DNA of 64,000 bases from the NCBI GenBank assembly GCA_020851035.1, contig JADZDM010000021.1, positions 124,001 to 188,000 of the forward strand, read 5' to 3'. The notes under the pieces are model-generated. The model did no database searches, had not been told where the DNA came from, and saw only the letters and a list, made by a program, of their open reading frames with translations. This DNA comes from Gemmatimonadaceae bacterium (GTDB lineage: Bacteria > Gemmatimonadota > Gemmatimonadetes > Gemmatimonadales > Gemmatimonadaceae). Position numbers and translations under genes: made by a program. The first letter of the stretch is position 1. Every line of letters starts with the position of its first letter. This document shows positions 34,065 to 43,306 of this stretch, piece by piece.

Positions 34065-35663
34065 TCACCGTCGCGGCGCTCGCCCTCGTGCGAGGAACAC
34101 GCCCGGCAGCGCGCCCGTCATCGTCCCGCCCTCGAGCACGACGGCGCCATTCACGGCGACCATCACGATCCCCGCCGGCCACTGATGTGGCTCGGTGTAG
34201 GTCGCGCGGTCCGCAACCTGCGCGGCATCGAACACAACGACGTCGGCCTTCTGCCCGACCGCCAGCGTCCCGCGGTCGCGGATACCCAGCCACTGCGCCG
34301 GCATCGATGTCATGCGCTGCACAGCCGCCTCCAGCGTGAACACCTTCCGCTCGCGCACGTAGCGCTCAAGCACCCGCGGGAACGACCCATAACTGCGCGG
34401 ATGCGGGAACCCGCGTCCGAAGGTCACGAGGTCGCCGTCGGTCTCAACCATGGTCCCCGGGTGACGCAGGAAGCGCTCGACATCGGCTTCGTCCATGCCG
34501 TGGAAGATGCCGATGAACCCACCTCGCAGTTGCAACGCGATCAGCGCCTCGACTGCGGCCGCGATGGTTGCCGGACGGCCATGCGCCACGAGGTAGTCCT
34601 CCAGCGTCTTGCCGGCGAGCGACGAATCCGACGGCACCTCGCGGAACTGGATGGACGCCGGCCCCGCGCCGGACTGCTGCGTGAATCGCACCAGCATCTC
34701 GCGAACGAGCCGCGCCCTCGTCCCCACATCCGCGACGCGCCGCGCGAATGCCGCAGGGCCATCCGCCAACGCCCACGGCGGGAACATCAGGTCGGAATAC
34801 GTGCTGTAGGCGGTGTACGGATAGACATCTGCTGCCACCTCCAATCCCGCCACACGCGCCGAATCGAGCAGCGCCAGGACACGCTCGCTCCATCCCCACT
34901 GCGCGGCTCCCGTCACCTTCAGGTGATTCACCTGCACGGGAATCCGCGCACGACGGCCAACCTCGAGTGCCTCGCGCGTTGCGTCGAGCACTGCGACGCC
35001 CTCATCACGCATGTGTGTGACATACAGCCCGCCGGATCGCGCTGCCACGTCAGCGAGCGCAACAAGCTCGTCCAGTGTCGCATACGTCGCCGGCACGTAT
35101 TCCAGTCCCGTGGACAGCCCCAGCGCCCCTTGCTGCATGGCGGAGTCCACGAGCGCGGCCATCCACGCCAGTTCCGCAGCGGACGGGGCGCGGTTGGCGA
35201 GCCTCATGACGCGCTTGCGAATCCAGGTGTGCCCCGCGAACAACCCCACGTTCGGCGCCATGCGCACGCGCGCCCGGTACGCATCCATCGGGAATGCCTC
35301 GTCCTGCGAGTGCAGCGGCGCCAGCACGGTGGTGATGCCCTGCCGCACGAAGTTCTCGGCCTGCGGATGGTCTGCCAGGGTGACCAGGTGTGCGTGGTTG
35401 TCCCAGAAGCCCGGCGCGACCACGTGGCCGGCCACGTCCATCACGCGAGCAGCGCCATTCCGCGGCAGGGCAGCGCCGATCGCCACGATGCGATCGCCCG
35501 TGATCGCCACGTCCGCGACACGCCGTGGCGCTCCGGTACCGTCGATCACGGTCCCGCCGGTCAGCAGCAGGTCATAGGCAGGGGCTGCCTTCCCGCATCC
35601 TGCAAGCAGCGCGACCAGCATGGCTGCGCGTGTCGCATGCCTTGCGCGCGGCGCGGACTTCAT
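34065..35663 (-). CDS. N-acyl-D-amino-acid deacylase-type amidohydrolase, lipoprotein
   Basis: 532 residues from the ATG at 35663, whose ATGA overlaps the upstream stop. A lipobox is present (AAMLVALLAGC). The amidohydrolase core follows D-aminoacylase/dihydroorotase-like enzymes: YDLLLTGGTVIDGTGAPRRV, VVAPGFWDNHAHLVTLADHP (HxH metal ligands), IPVQVNHLKVTG (His), VYPYTAYST, FIGIFHGMDEADVERFL and RGTLAVGQKADVVVFDAAQV. A conserved Cys that acts as a bridging ligand in some D-aminoacylases cannot be assigned. Expected action is removal of N-acyl groups from D-amino acids at the outer membrane or in the periplasm. It is co-translated with the large fusion upstream. Confidence 0.85.
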   Translation of the reverse strand: MKSAPRARHATRAAMLVALLAGCGKAAPAYDLLLTGGTVIDGTGAPRRVADVAITGDRIVAIGAALPRNGAARVMDVAGHVVAPGFWDNHAHLVTLADHPQAENFVRQGITTVLAPLHSQDEAFPMDAYRARVRMAPNVGLFAGHTWIRKRVMRLANRAPSAAELAWMAALVDSAMQQGALGLSTGLEYVPATYATLDELVALADVAARSGGLYVTHMRDEGVAVLDATREALEVGRRARIPVQVNHLKVTGAAQWGWSERVLALLDSARVAGLEVAADVYPYTAYSTYSDLMFPPWALADGPAAFARRVADVGTRARLVREMLVRFTQQSGAGPASIQFREVPSDSSLAGKTLEDYLVAHGRPATIAAAVEALIALQLRGGFIGIFHGMDEADVERFLRHPGTMVETDGDLVTFGRGFPHPRSYGSFPRVLERYVRERKVFTLEAAVQRMTSMPAQWLGIRDRGTLAVGQKADVVVFDAAQVADRATYTEPHQWPAGIVMVAVNGAVVLEGGTMTGALPGVFLARGRAPRR

Positions 35664-38600
35664 GGCTGCTCCGCCGTGATGCGAAGCGCTGTCAGCTTGC
35701 CCTGCGGTCCCAGCGATACCAGCACTCGGAATCGCTCCGCGCCGAACCACGCGAAGTACTGGCGTTCCACATCATCACCGACCTCCCGCCTCGCGAGCAA
35801 TTCGAGTCGCGTCGGGGCGCCCCTGCCCCGCAGCGTCGCCGTCAGGGCTGCCTTCAATCGCGGGAAGGTGGTCTGGCGCACCACCTCGAAATCGTCGAGC
35901 GCCAGCCCACCGCCGGCCACTCGCGTCAGCACCGTCCGCACCGCCGCAGTGGCCTGCGGCTCCCGATCGGGAATCGCAATGACCGGTGGCGACGACGCGG
36001 CCAGCGACGAGTCCACCAGCGCGGCGACCTGCATCGCCAGCGCGGCAGGGGCCATGGCGCGTGCATTGGAGAGCACCGCCACGGCGAGATCGTCATCCGG
36101 GAAGCGTGTGTACTGCGACACGAAGCCCTGCCAGACCCCGCCGTGCTCCTGCACGGGGTGCCCATTGGCCTCGCCGAGAAACCAGCCGAGCGCGTACGGA
36201 TAGGCGCGTCCGCTGTTCAGCCGCGTGGCGGAGAGCATCAATGCCCAGCTCTCCGGACGCAGCAGCCGCCGCTGACGCACCACCTCGTTCCACGCGATCA
36301 TGTCGCGGAGCGACAGCAGCATGGATCCGTCGGCGGTGGTATTCAGTCGCGGTGCCACCCACGCCGCGTGGTCCCAGCCGGTGGCGGTGGGGAGGTATCC
36401 GTGCGCGCGGTGCGGCACGACGGCGGACTCGGTGATCACGCGGATGGTCGGCATTCCCGCCGGCGTGAAGATCCGCTCGCGGAGGAACTCGTCGTACGGG
36501 CGACCGGTGACGCGCGTCACGATGATGCCAAGGAGCACGTAGCCGGTGTTGGAGTAGTTCCACCGGGCGCCGGCCGGAAATTCCAGCGGCAACGCGGAGG
36601 CCATCGCGATCAGGTCAGCGTCACTGTAGTCCTTGCGGTAGTCGAAGCGGTCGCTGGTGTAGTCCGGGACGCCGCCGGTGTGACTGAGCAGATGGCGGAT
36701 GGTGATCGGTTGCCACGTGGCCGGGACTTCGGGGAGGTAGCGGCGCACGGAACTGTCGAGCGCCATGCGTCCGTCCTCCACCAGCGCCAGCACGCCAGCC
36801 GCGGTGAACTGCTTGCCGAGCGATCCGGACTGGAACATCGTCTCGTCGGTGACCGGCGTGCGGTTCTCCAGCTCCGCCACGCCAAAGCCGCGTGCCAGCA
36901 GCACCTCGCCGCGCCGCATCACGGCCACCGCGAGCCCGGGGATGCGGGCGGCGTCCATGGTGTGGCGAACGAGGGTGTCGATCGCCGCGGTGGTCGGCAG
37001 TGCCTCACGGCGCAGTGACCACGGCAGCGTGAGCGGCGCCGGGTTCGGCCAGAGCCGATCCAGCGTGCCGCCACGATAGAGCACCCCGCCCTTCATCACG
37101 CTGCTGACCGACCGCGCATTGCGGATGTCCTGCAACGGGTCGGCATCGAGCACCACCAGGTCCGCGACCTTGCCAGCCTCGATCGAACCGAGATCCGCAT
37201 CGAGGCCGAGCGCGTGCGCGCCTTCGATGGTGGCGACGCGCAGGACTTCGTCAGGCCGCATGCCGCCATCCGCGAGCAGCCCCATTTCCCAATGATTCGA
37301 GAGGCCCTGCACCTCGCCGTGCCCGCCCAGGCCGATGTGACCGCCGGCGCGCAGCACCGCCACAGCGCCAGCCGCGGCGTCGCTATCGTTGAAGTCCTGC
37401 GGGGGAAACCAGAGCACGCGCGACGAGGACTTCTGGAACAGCGCCCCGTCGGGGAACCAGCGATTGATGCGGGCGTCCTGGTGCGGCCGTTCCTCGGCGA
37501 GGAGACGGTACACCGGCAGCGCACCACCGAACGCGACGACCAGCGTGGGGGTGTTGGTGATGCCGGTGCGCGCCATGAGCTGCACCACATCGTCGTGGAT
37601 GGGTGCCTCGGGGATCGCGTGTTCCAGGCCGCTGAAGCCGTCCATGATGTGCGTGAGATCTTCCTTGCCGTCGGCGCCACCCTCGGTGGTCGGCATGAGA
37701 CCGAGCTCTCGCGCCGCCTCCACCAGCCACTGTCGCTGCTGGCGGGATCCCGTCAGGTACGACTTGAGGTAGGCAGTCCCGTACTCGTCGCGGTAACGGC
37801 GGAGTTCGCGCCGCGCGTCATCCAGCGACTGGAAGTTCGTGCCGGCGAAGATGCCCGGTCCGGCGGACAGCACGCGGGGGCTGGGGGCACCATCCACCTC
37901 GACGAGATCGGCGAGGTCGAAGATGTCCGGCGTGACCTGCGGGTCGCGGATGGTGGTGACGCCGAGCGCGAGGTTGGCGAAGCCGTTGGTGGACTCGGGT
38001 TGCAGGAGCGGTCCCGATGGTCCCCAGTGGGCGTGCAGGTCGATGAAGCCCGGGACGATGAACTTTCCGCTCACGTCCACCACCCGCACGCCCGGTGGAG
38101 TGCGGATGCTGTCGCGCGGTCCGACGCCGACGATGCGGCCGTCGGTGACCGTCACATCGGCGTTCCTGCGCACCTCCGTGCCGCGCATGGTGATCACCGT
38201 CGCGCCCCGAAGCACGACAGTGCCGGTGACAGTGGCACGCGGCAGCGAGACCTCGAAGGCACGCGCCGGCGGCGCCGGCGCAGTGGCGCCGGCCGGCGCG
38301 TTGGCCGGCTGCGCGGTGGACGCCTGCGGCCGCGGAGCAGGACCAGTCACACGGAAGTCGCCACCGGCGGCGGCGACTTCCGCGCGTTGTGCGTCCGGCG
38401 GGAGTGCACCGGGCGGCACCAGCAGCGTGGATCGCAGCGGTGCCGTGTTCGCGATGATCGTGCGGCCATCCAGGCTCCAGGTGGGGTCGGCCCACCACGC
38501 CGGCGCCGTCGTGAGGCGCACCGGGGCCTCACGTCCGTCAGCGCGTGCCTTCCACAGGGCGCCGCCGGTCTCGTCCCACGTGACGTACGCCACCCAGCGG

Positions 38601-39835
38601 GCATCGGGCGACCAGGCGGGCATGAACTCCCGCGCGCGGGGCGTGTTCGTCAGTCGTCGTGGTGTACCGCTGGCATCGGTGACCCACACACGGCCCAGTG
38701 CCGAGAACGCCACGCGGCCGTTCGACGCCGTCACCTGATGCTGGACGCGTCGGGTACGCACGGCGCCGGTGTCGAGCCGCTGCGGGACGTGCAGCGTCGG
38801 CGTCACGTCGAGCGCGACGTCGACTGTGAAGGGGATGATGGTGTCGGTGCCGTCCTGGAGTCCGAGGCGGTGGATCCTGCCGCCGAAGGCCGCGAAGACG
38901 AACCGGCCGTCGGGCGAGAAGGCGGCGTTGGGCAGGACGTCGCGCGACGCGCGCGCCTCGAGCTGATGGCGGTCCACCGGGTACGCCAGCCAGCGCTCCG
39001 CACCCGTGGCGAGGTGTCGTGCGCGCAGTCCCGTCTGTCCTTCGCGCACGGTGGCGTAGACCAGCGTGCTGCCGTCCGGCGAGAGCATCGGTTTCATGGC
39101 CGGCGTACCCTCGACCGGCATCGGCGTCGCGGCGCCGCCGCTGGCCGGGATGCGCATCAGCATGCTCGTCGCGCCATTGCGGCTGCCATACGGGCGCGGC
39201 GTGACGGAGGTGAACCAGACACTCGCGCCATCGGGGGCAGGCCAGGCGCCGTACGGGCCTGGCGCCGGTGCCGAGACGAGCGGTTGTGCCGGGCCATTCG
39301 CGTTGGCAACCAGTCGACTGCCTTCACCGGTCGTGACATCGAAGCGCCACAACTCGGCCGTGCGCGTCACATGCGGGTCGGTGACGGTCACGAGGATGGC
39401 GCGGCCGTCGGACGACCAGGCCGGTGAGAGCATCCCTGATCGCGGGAGGCGGCTCACTGGTCGTGGGTCACGACCGTCCGCGGTGGCCACCCAGATGTTG
39501 TCGGACCCGCTCGCGTCGCTGATGAACGCCAGCTGCGCTCCATCAGGGGAGAGACGGGGCTGCGACTGGAAGGCGCGCCCGGTGAGGAGCGGCCGCGCCT
39601 GACCGCCCTCGACCGGCAGGCGGTAGATGTCTCCCAGCAGTTCGAAGACCAGTGCACGCCCGTCCCGGGTGACGTCGAGCGAGACCCACGTGCCTTCCGT
39701 GGTGGTGAACGCCACGCGGCGCACCGGTGGATGGTCCTGCGCACACACGGTGGCGGGTATCGTCGTGGCGGCCATCGACCAGGTGCTGACCAACTGCACG
39801 ACGGCCACTGCGGCAGCGCGGCTACGATGGATCAC
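35660..39835 (-). CDS. TolB-like propeller / amidohydrolase / beta-lactamase-fold triple fusion
   Basis: A 1391-residue exported protein with a signal peptide (QLVSTWSMAATTIPATVCAQ). Residues about 40-460 form TolB/WD40-like propeller repeats (QPRLSPDGAQLAFISDASGS, LSPAWSSDGRAILVTVTDPH, FMPAWSPDARWVAYVTWDET). Residues about 535-930 form an amidohydrolase of the imidazolonepropionase/prolidase-like kind: VPGFIDLHAHWGPSG (HxH near 600), ANLALGVTTIRDP, IGLGGHGEVQGLSNHWE and VADLVVLDADPL. Residues about 950-1275 form a serine hydrolase: SGSLGKQFTAAG (SxxK near 1003), WNYSNTGYVLLG (YxN near 1092) and HPVQEHGGVWQGF. A tail of about 100 residues follows. Two different hydrolytic centres on one chain suggest sequential peptide or amide processing. 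The gene leads an operon with the deacylase. Confidence 0.85.
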   Translation of the reverse strand: MIHRSRAAAVAVVQLVSTWSMAATTIPATVCAQDHPPVRRVAFTTTEGTWVSLDVTRDGRALVFELLGDIYRLPVEGGQARPLLTGRAFQSQPRLSPDGAQLAFISDASGSDNIWVATADGRDPRPVSRLPRSGMLSPAWSSDGRAILVTVTDPHVTRTAELWRFDVTTGEGSRLVANANGPAQPLVSAPAPGPYGAWPAPDGASVWFTSVTPRPYGSRNGATSMLMRIPASGGAATPMPVEGTPAMKPMLSPDGSTLVYATVREGQTGLRARHLATGAERWLAYPVDRHQLEARASRDVLPNAAFSPDGRFVFAAFGGRIHRLGLQDGTDTIIPFTVDVALDVTPTLHVPQRLDTGAVRTRRVQHQVTASNGRVAFSALGRVWVTDASGTPRRLTNTPRAREFMPAWSPDARWVAYVTWDETGGALWKARADGREAPVRLTTAPAWWADPTWSLDGRTIIANTAPLRSTLLVPPGALPPDAQRAEVAAAGGDFRVTGPAPRPQASTAQPANAPAGATAPAPPARAFEVSLPRATVTGTVVLRGATVITMRGTEVRRNADVTVTDGRIVGVGPRDSIRTPPGVRVVDVSGKFIVPGFIDLHAHWGPSGPLLQPESTNGFANLALGVTTIRDPQVTPDIFDLADLVEVDGAPSPRVLSAGPGIFAGTNFQSLDDARRELRRYRDEYGTAYLKSYLTGSRQQRQWLVEAARELGLMPTTEGGADGKEDLTHIMDGFSGLEHAIPEAPIHDDVVQLMARTGITNTPTLVVAFGGALPVYRLLAEERPHQDARINRWFPDGALFQKSSSRVLWFPPQDFNDSDAAAGAVAVLRAGGHIGLGGHGEVQGLSNHWEMGLLADGGMRPDEVLRVATIEGAHALGLDADLGSIEAGKVADLVVLDADPLQDIRNARSVSSVMKGGVLYRGGTLDRLWPNPAPLTLPWSLRREALPTTAAIDTLVRHTMDAARIPGLAVAVMRRGEVLLARGFGVAELENRTPVTDETMFQSGSLGKQFTAAGVLALVEDGRMALDSSVRRYLPEVPATWQPITIRHLLSHTGGVPDYTSDRFDYRKDYSDADLIAMASALPLEFPAGARWNYSNTGYVLLGIIVTRVTGRPYDEFLRERIFTPAGMPTIRVITESAVVPHRAHGYLPTATGWDHAAWVAPRLNTTADGSMLLSLRDMIAWNEVVRQRRLLRPESWALMLSATRLNSGRAYPYALGWFLGEANGHPVQEHGGVWQGFVSQYTRFPDDDLAVAVLSNARAMAPAALAMQVAALVDSSLAASSPPVIAIPDREPQATAAVRTVLTRVAGGGLALDDFEVVRQTTFPRLKAALTATLRGRGAPTRLELLARREVGDDVERQYFAWFGAERFRVLVSLGPQGKLTALRITAEQP

Positions 39836-40158
39836 GGTTCGGAACTCCTCGACGCGTGCGAGGGGGAAGCGACGTCACGGGGCGCACCAGGCACTCCACC
39901 AGCCGAAAAGGTCGCCTGACACGCAGCGGAGCGCACGGGCTGCTGCATCGTGGCAAGCGGAATCGCCGTCGCCTCGACGCAGCGGGCGACACCAGGCGAC
40001 ACCGATGACGGACGGACGCCCGCGTCAGGCACTCGCCATGCCCGCCTCCTGCATCCGCCACGCGCTGGCTCCGGGACGCCCGGGCTTATTTCACCAGCCG
40101 GCTCCCGACCACCTTGCGATTGCGGCAAGCGGGAGCGGTGCCGTTCCGGCCGTGGCGG
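39836..40158. other. Intergenic stretch upstream of the hydrolase operon
   Basis: No gene or clear hairpin seen. It lies 5' of the minus-strand hydrolase operon and 3' of the TetR gene, so the operon promoter should be at its left end. Confidence 0.4.
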
Positions 40159-41031
40159 TCAGTCCGTGGCCAGGTACCGCTCGATCCCGTCCAGCACCCG
40201 CTGCAGCCCCCAGTCGAAACTCTCGTCCATCGTGCGCTGCTTGCCGTCCCGGGTGGGGAGCGACGAGCCCTCCGTGATCCCGCCCGAGGTCGACGTCAGG
40301 ATCCCGGAGAGCATGGGATATCGCGGGTCGCCGATCGCGCGACTGAGATCGGCCCCGACCGCCGCGGCCCACTGTTCCGGCGTCACACCACGCGCGGTCG
40401 CGCGGCTGAGCGAGATGATGGTGTCCGCACTGCCATGCACGTAGCCGTGCACCACGCTCAGCACGTCCATCATGTCCTCGGGCGTGAGGCCGGTGTGGGC
40501 GATGGTGCGCAGGAACGCCTCGTGCCAGCTCAGCCAGTTCGGGCCATGCGGCGCCGCGACGAACGGCAGCTCGGCCAGCCACGGACGTGCACAGAGCATC
40601 TCGCGCTTGGCGCAGGCCCAGTGCCGGATCTCCGCGCGCCACCCCTCGTGCGGGCCGTCGCGCCGCGGTGGTGCGCCGAGTGCCGCATCCACCGCGGCGT
40701 CCACCAGTGCTTCCTTGTTCGGGAAGTAGCGGTAGAGCGCCATCGGCGTGTAGCCGAGCTGCGCGGCGACGGCGTGCATGGTGAGTGCCGCGAGATCACC
40801 CTCGTCCGCGACGCGGATGGCGGCGGCCACCACGTCATCACGACTCAGCGCCGCCTTCGGGCCACGCGTCGCCTTGTGCGGCGTGTCCCACAGCAACTCG
40901 CTGCGCTTGCGGATTTCCTCGGCGTCGAAGGCAACGCCTGATGCCGCCGGGTGCGTCGGCTCGGCCGTGCCGCGCCGTGGTGCCGCCTTGGTGGTGCCCT
41001 TCCGGCCCTTCGCTGCGGGACGTGCCGCCAT
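40159..41031 (-). CDS. TetR/AcrR-family transcriptional repressor
   Basis: 290 residues. A basic N-terminal extension (KGRKGTTKAAPRR) precedes the DNA-binding domain ALSRDDVVAAAIRVADEGDL, then LTMHAVAAQLGYTPMALYRY and FPNKEALVDAAVDAAL, the classical TetR helix-turn-helix. The remainder (AEIRHWACAKREMLCARPWL, EDMMDVLSVVHGYVHGSADT) matches the TetR_C ligand-binding domain of the tetracycline-repressor subgroup. It faces an outer-membrane protein gene at 41137 across a 105-base gap holding a palindromic operator, so it probably represses itself and that gene. The inducer is unknown. Confidence 0.88.
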   Translation of the reverse strand: MAARPAAKGRKGTTKAAPRRGTAEPTHPAASGVAFDAEEIRKRSELLWDTPHKATRGPKAALSRDDVVAAAIRVADEGDLAALTMHAVAAQLGYTPMALYRYFPNKEALVDAAVDAALGAPPRRDGPHEGWRAEIRHWACAKREMLCARPWLAELPFVAAPHGPNWLSWHEAFLRTIAHTGLTPEDMMDVLSVVHGYVHGSADTIISLSRATARGVTPEQWAAAVGADLSRAIGDPRYPMLSGILTSTSGGITEGSSLPTRDGKQRTMDESFDWGLQRVLDGIERYLATD

Positions 41032-41070
41032 GTCGCTCCGGTTTTCAGCCCGCCCATTGACAGGCCTGAA

Positions 41071-41098
41071 ACTGTGTATATCGTATACTCGTAACAGT
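41071..41098. promoter_or_regulatory. Predicted TetR operator in the divergent promoter region
   Basis: Nested dyads. The inner arms are GTATA-TCG-TATAC (41076-41088). The outer arms are ACTGT (41071-41075) and ACAGT (41094-41098). A TTGACA at 41057-41062 precedes it on the plus strand. The position between the TetR gene and its divergent neighbour makes this the natural repressor site; inferred. Confidence 0.55.
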
Positions 41099-41136
41099 GT
41101 ATGACGTAAACATAGCCCACCTCACGGAGCCTGACA

Positions 41137-41787
41137 ATGTCACAGCCCACCTCGGCACCCACCCGGATCGCCCGCACCGCACGCCGCGCCGCCGGCACCC
41201 TGACCCCACTGGCGCTGGCAGCCGCCCTCGCGGCCACGGCAAGCTCATCCATTGCGCAGGGTGCGCCGGCGCAGCCGGTGGAGCGGTCCCGGTTCGAGTG
41301 CATCGTCTCCTCGGGCGGCCTGCTGCCCACCGGCGACCAGCGGGATGCCCTGAAGCGTGCCAACATGACGCTTGCCCAGGCGTCGTTCGCGGTCTGGCCG
41401 AACCTGGCCGTGACGGCGTCCATGGGCTGGGCGCGGAGCCGCGACATCGCGACGACCGGAGCGCCGAAGCTCGACGTGTTCACCTACGACGTGGGCGCGG
41501 AGCTGCGCGCGGATCGCTGGCTGTCGGGCCGGGCACTGACCTTCACGCCGTTCGCCGGCGGCGGCGCAGGCGGGCGCAGCTACAACTATCGCAGCCTCGA
41601 CGTGGATGCATCGCACAACCTGGCGGCGTACGGCAGCGCCGGCGGTGAGCTCGGCTACCGTCGCATCCGGTTCCGCGTGGAGGCCCGCGACTACGTCTCC
41701 GGCTTCACGCCACTGACGGGAACGGGCACCGCTGCACGACGGAACGACGTGAGCGTGATGGCCGGGTTCCGCATCACGACGCACTGA
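41137..41787 (+). CDS. Exported outer-membrane beta-barrel protein
   Basis: 216 residues with a long, arginine-rich signal peptide (IARTARRAAGTLTPLALAAA, cleavage near SSIAQ). Alternating strands follow (QASFAVWPNLAVTASMGWAR, LDVFTYDVGAELRADRWLSG, LTFTPFAGGGAGGRSYNYRS, ELGYRRIRFRVEARDYVSGF) and it ends NDVSVMAGFRITTH, typical of eight-strand OmpA/OmpW-like barrels. The preceding dyad and divergent TetR gene suggest repressor control. It is followed after two bases by a DUF2306 membrane protein, so the two form an operon. Confidence 0.75.
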   Translation: MSQPTSAPTRIARTARRAAGTLTPLALAAALAATASSSIAQGAPAQPVERSRFECIVSSGGLLPTGDQRDALKRANMTLAQASFAVWPNLAVTASMGWARSRDIATTGAPKLDVFTYDVGAELRADRWLSGRALTFTPFAGGGAGGRSYNYRSLDVDASHNLAAYGSAGGELGYRRIRFRVEARDYVSGFTPLTGTGTAARRNDVSVMAGFRITTH

Positions 41788-41789
41788 CC

Positions 41790-42455
41790 ATGGCGCCGAT
41801 GCGCGCCGCGCCCCGATCGGGCTGGCTGGTGCCGGCGGGGCTGATCGCACTGGGTGTCGTTCCGGCGCTGGCCGGAGCGGCACGGGTGCTGGAGCTGGTG
41901 CGCGGTGCGGTCGTCACCGCCGCCAACGCACGCTTCTTCGACATGCCAGAGCCGGTGGTGCTGCACATCACCGCTGTCATTCCGTTCAGCGTACTCGGCG
42001 CACTGCAGGTCTCGCCGGCGCTGCGTGCGCGGCACCCGAGGTGGCACCGGGGCGCCGGGCAGGGTGTGCTGGCGTGCGGCTTCATCGCCGCGCTGACGGG
42101 GCTGTGGATGACACTGACCTATCCATGGCCGCGCGGCGACGGCGTGGTGCTGTACGTCGAGCGGCTCGTGGTCGGCATCGCGATGCTCGGGTGCCTGCTG
42201 CTGGCGACCGGCGCGATCCGGCGACGCGCCTTCGCCGTGCACGGCGAGTGGATGATCCGCGCCTATGCGATCGGCATGGGCGCGGGGACGCAGGTGCTGA
42301 CCCACCTGCCGTACTTCGTGCTGGTCGGGCGGCCGGACGAGACGGGTCGGGCCGTGCTGATGGGCGCGGGGTGGGCGATCAACGTGGTGGTGGCGGAGTG
42401 GATCATCCGGCGCGGGAGCCTCAGTCGATCGCCCATCCCGCGAGCAGCTTGTTGA
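41790..42455 (+). CDS. DUF2306-family integral membrane protein
   Basis: 221 residues with six to seven transmembrane helices (WLVPAGLIALGVVPALAGAA, VVLHITAVIPFSVLGALQVS, GVLACGFIAALTGLWMTLTY, VVGIAMLGCLLLATGAIRRR, AIGMGAGTQVLTHLPYFVLV). The family motifs 'lH...a' (VLHITAVIPF), 'R..hp.wHR..G' (RARHPRWHRGAGQ) and HGEWMIRAYA are present; these His and Arg residues recall heme-binding membrane proteins of the cytochrome b561 type, but function is not established. It begins two bases after the barrel gene and is probably under the same TetR control. Its 3' end overlaps by 35 bases the convergent gene ending at 42421. Confidence 0.82.
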   Translation: MAPMRAAPRSGWLVPAGLIALGVVPALAGAARVLELVRGAVVTAANARFFDMPEPVVLHITAVIPFSVLGALQVSPALRARHPRWHRGAGQGVLACGFIAALTGLWMTLTYPWPRGDGVVLYVERLVVGIAMLGCLLLATGAIRRRAFAVHGEWMIRAYAIGMGAGTQVLTHLPYFVLVGRPDETGRAVLMGAGWAINVVVAEWIIRRGSLSRSPIPRAAC

Positions 42456-43248
42456 TGCCGCCCACCGACCCCGTCTCGAGTGGTGCCTTCAGCGTGCTCA
42501 CGTAGTTCGGGTAGTTGCCGGCGCCCTGGAACACGATCGGCTTGCGCGTGCCGTCGGGCAGGATCGCCACGCCCGTGATGTCGTAGTTCGCCGGCACGAG
42601 GTCGTTCAGGTCGTCGTTGTGGGTGATGGCCGCGGCCTTCCAGGCCCGCTCGATCACCACCGGCGCCAGCACACGGCCATCGATCGAACGGCTCGTGGCC
42701 GTCGCGGTGAACACGAGCCGCGTGCCATCCGGTGGTTCCACCGAGCTGCGTTTCAGGTCGCTGCGGTAGGTCTGGAATCCCATCCCGACCGACATCCCGT
42801 ACCAGTGCGTGTGGTTGTTCGGGCTCGGCTGGCCGGCGGCGTATCGCGTGGCGCCGGTGACCTTCCACGTGAAGTGCTGCGTGATGCCATCGTCGGCGTC
42901 CTGGTTCTTGTTCCAGTTGCTGCCGACCGGCTCGAGTTGCAGCGCGAACTGCGCCGAGCCGAAGGTCACGGTGATGCGCGACGTGGAGAACGAGTACTGC
43001 CCGGGCGCGACCCGCTGGCGATACGTGCCATCGGGACGCACCACGGGGCTGTAGCTGACGTTCGCGCCGGCCATGGTGATGCCGTTGATGCGGATGGCGA
43101 TGTCGGTGATCTCACCGCGCAGCGGCGTGCCGTCGGCCATCGTCACGCGGCCGCTGATGACGTTCGCCGGCGGTGCGGTGACGGTGGTGCGCGGCGGCAG
43201 CGCGGTTCCGGAGACGAGCGCGCACAGTGAGAGCGCGAACATGGACAT
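42421..43248 (-). CDS. Exported protein with carboxypeptidase-regulatory-like domain
   Basis: About 275 residues from the ATG at 43248; a GTG at 43266 is an alternative and neither start has a good ribosome-binding site. The signal peptide is MSMFALSLCALVSGTALPPR. The domain NVISGRVTMADGTPLRGEIT, with its 'G.V...dG.pl.g' pattern and RQRVAPGQYSFS, resembles the carboxypeptidase-regulatory/transthyretin-like fold. The rest (GITQHFTWKVTGATRYAAGQ, FTATATSRSIDGRVLAPVVI, LNDLVPANYDITGVAI) is unrecognised. It is convergent with the DUF2306 gene, overlapping by 35 bases. Function unknown, likely carbohydrate- or surface-related. Confidence 0.65.
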   Translation of the reverse strand: MSMFALSLCALVSGTALPPRTTVTAPPANVISGRVTMADGTPLRGEITDIAIRINGITMAGANVSYSPVVRPDGTYRQRVAPGQYSFSTSRITVTFGSAQFALQLEPVGSNWNKNQDADDGITQHFTWKVTGATRYAAGQPSPNNHTHWYGMSVGMGFQTYRSDLKRSSVEPPDGTRLVFTATATSRSIDGRVLAPVVIERAWKAAAITHNDDLNDLVPANYDITGVAILPDGTRKPIVFQGAGNYPNYVSTLKAPLETGSVGGINKLLAGWAID

Positions 43249-43306
43249 GGAAGGTGCAGGGATCACGGGTCAGCCCGGGTGAGATGTGGAGGTCGCCGTG
43301 CGCGCG

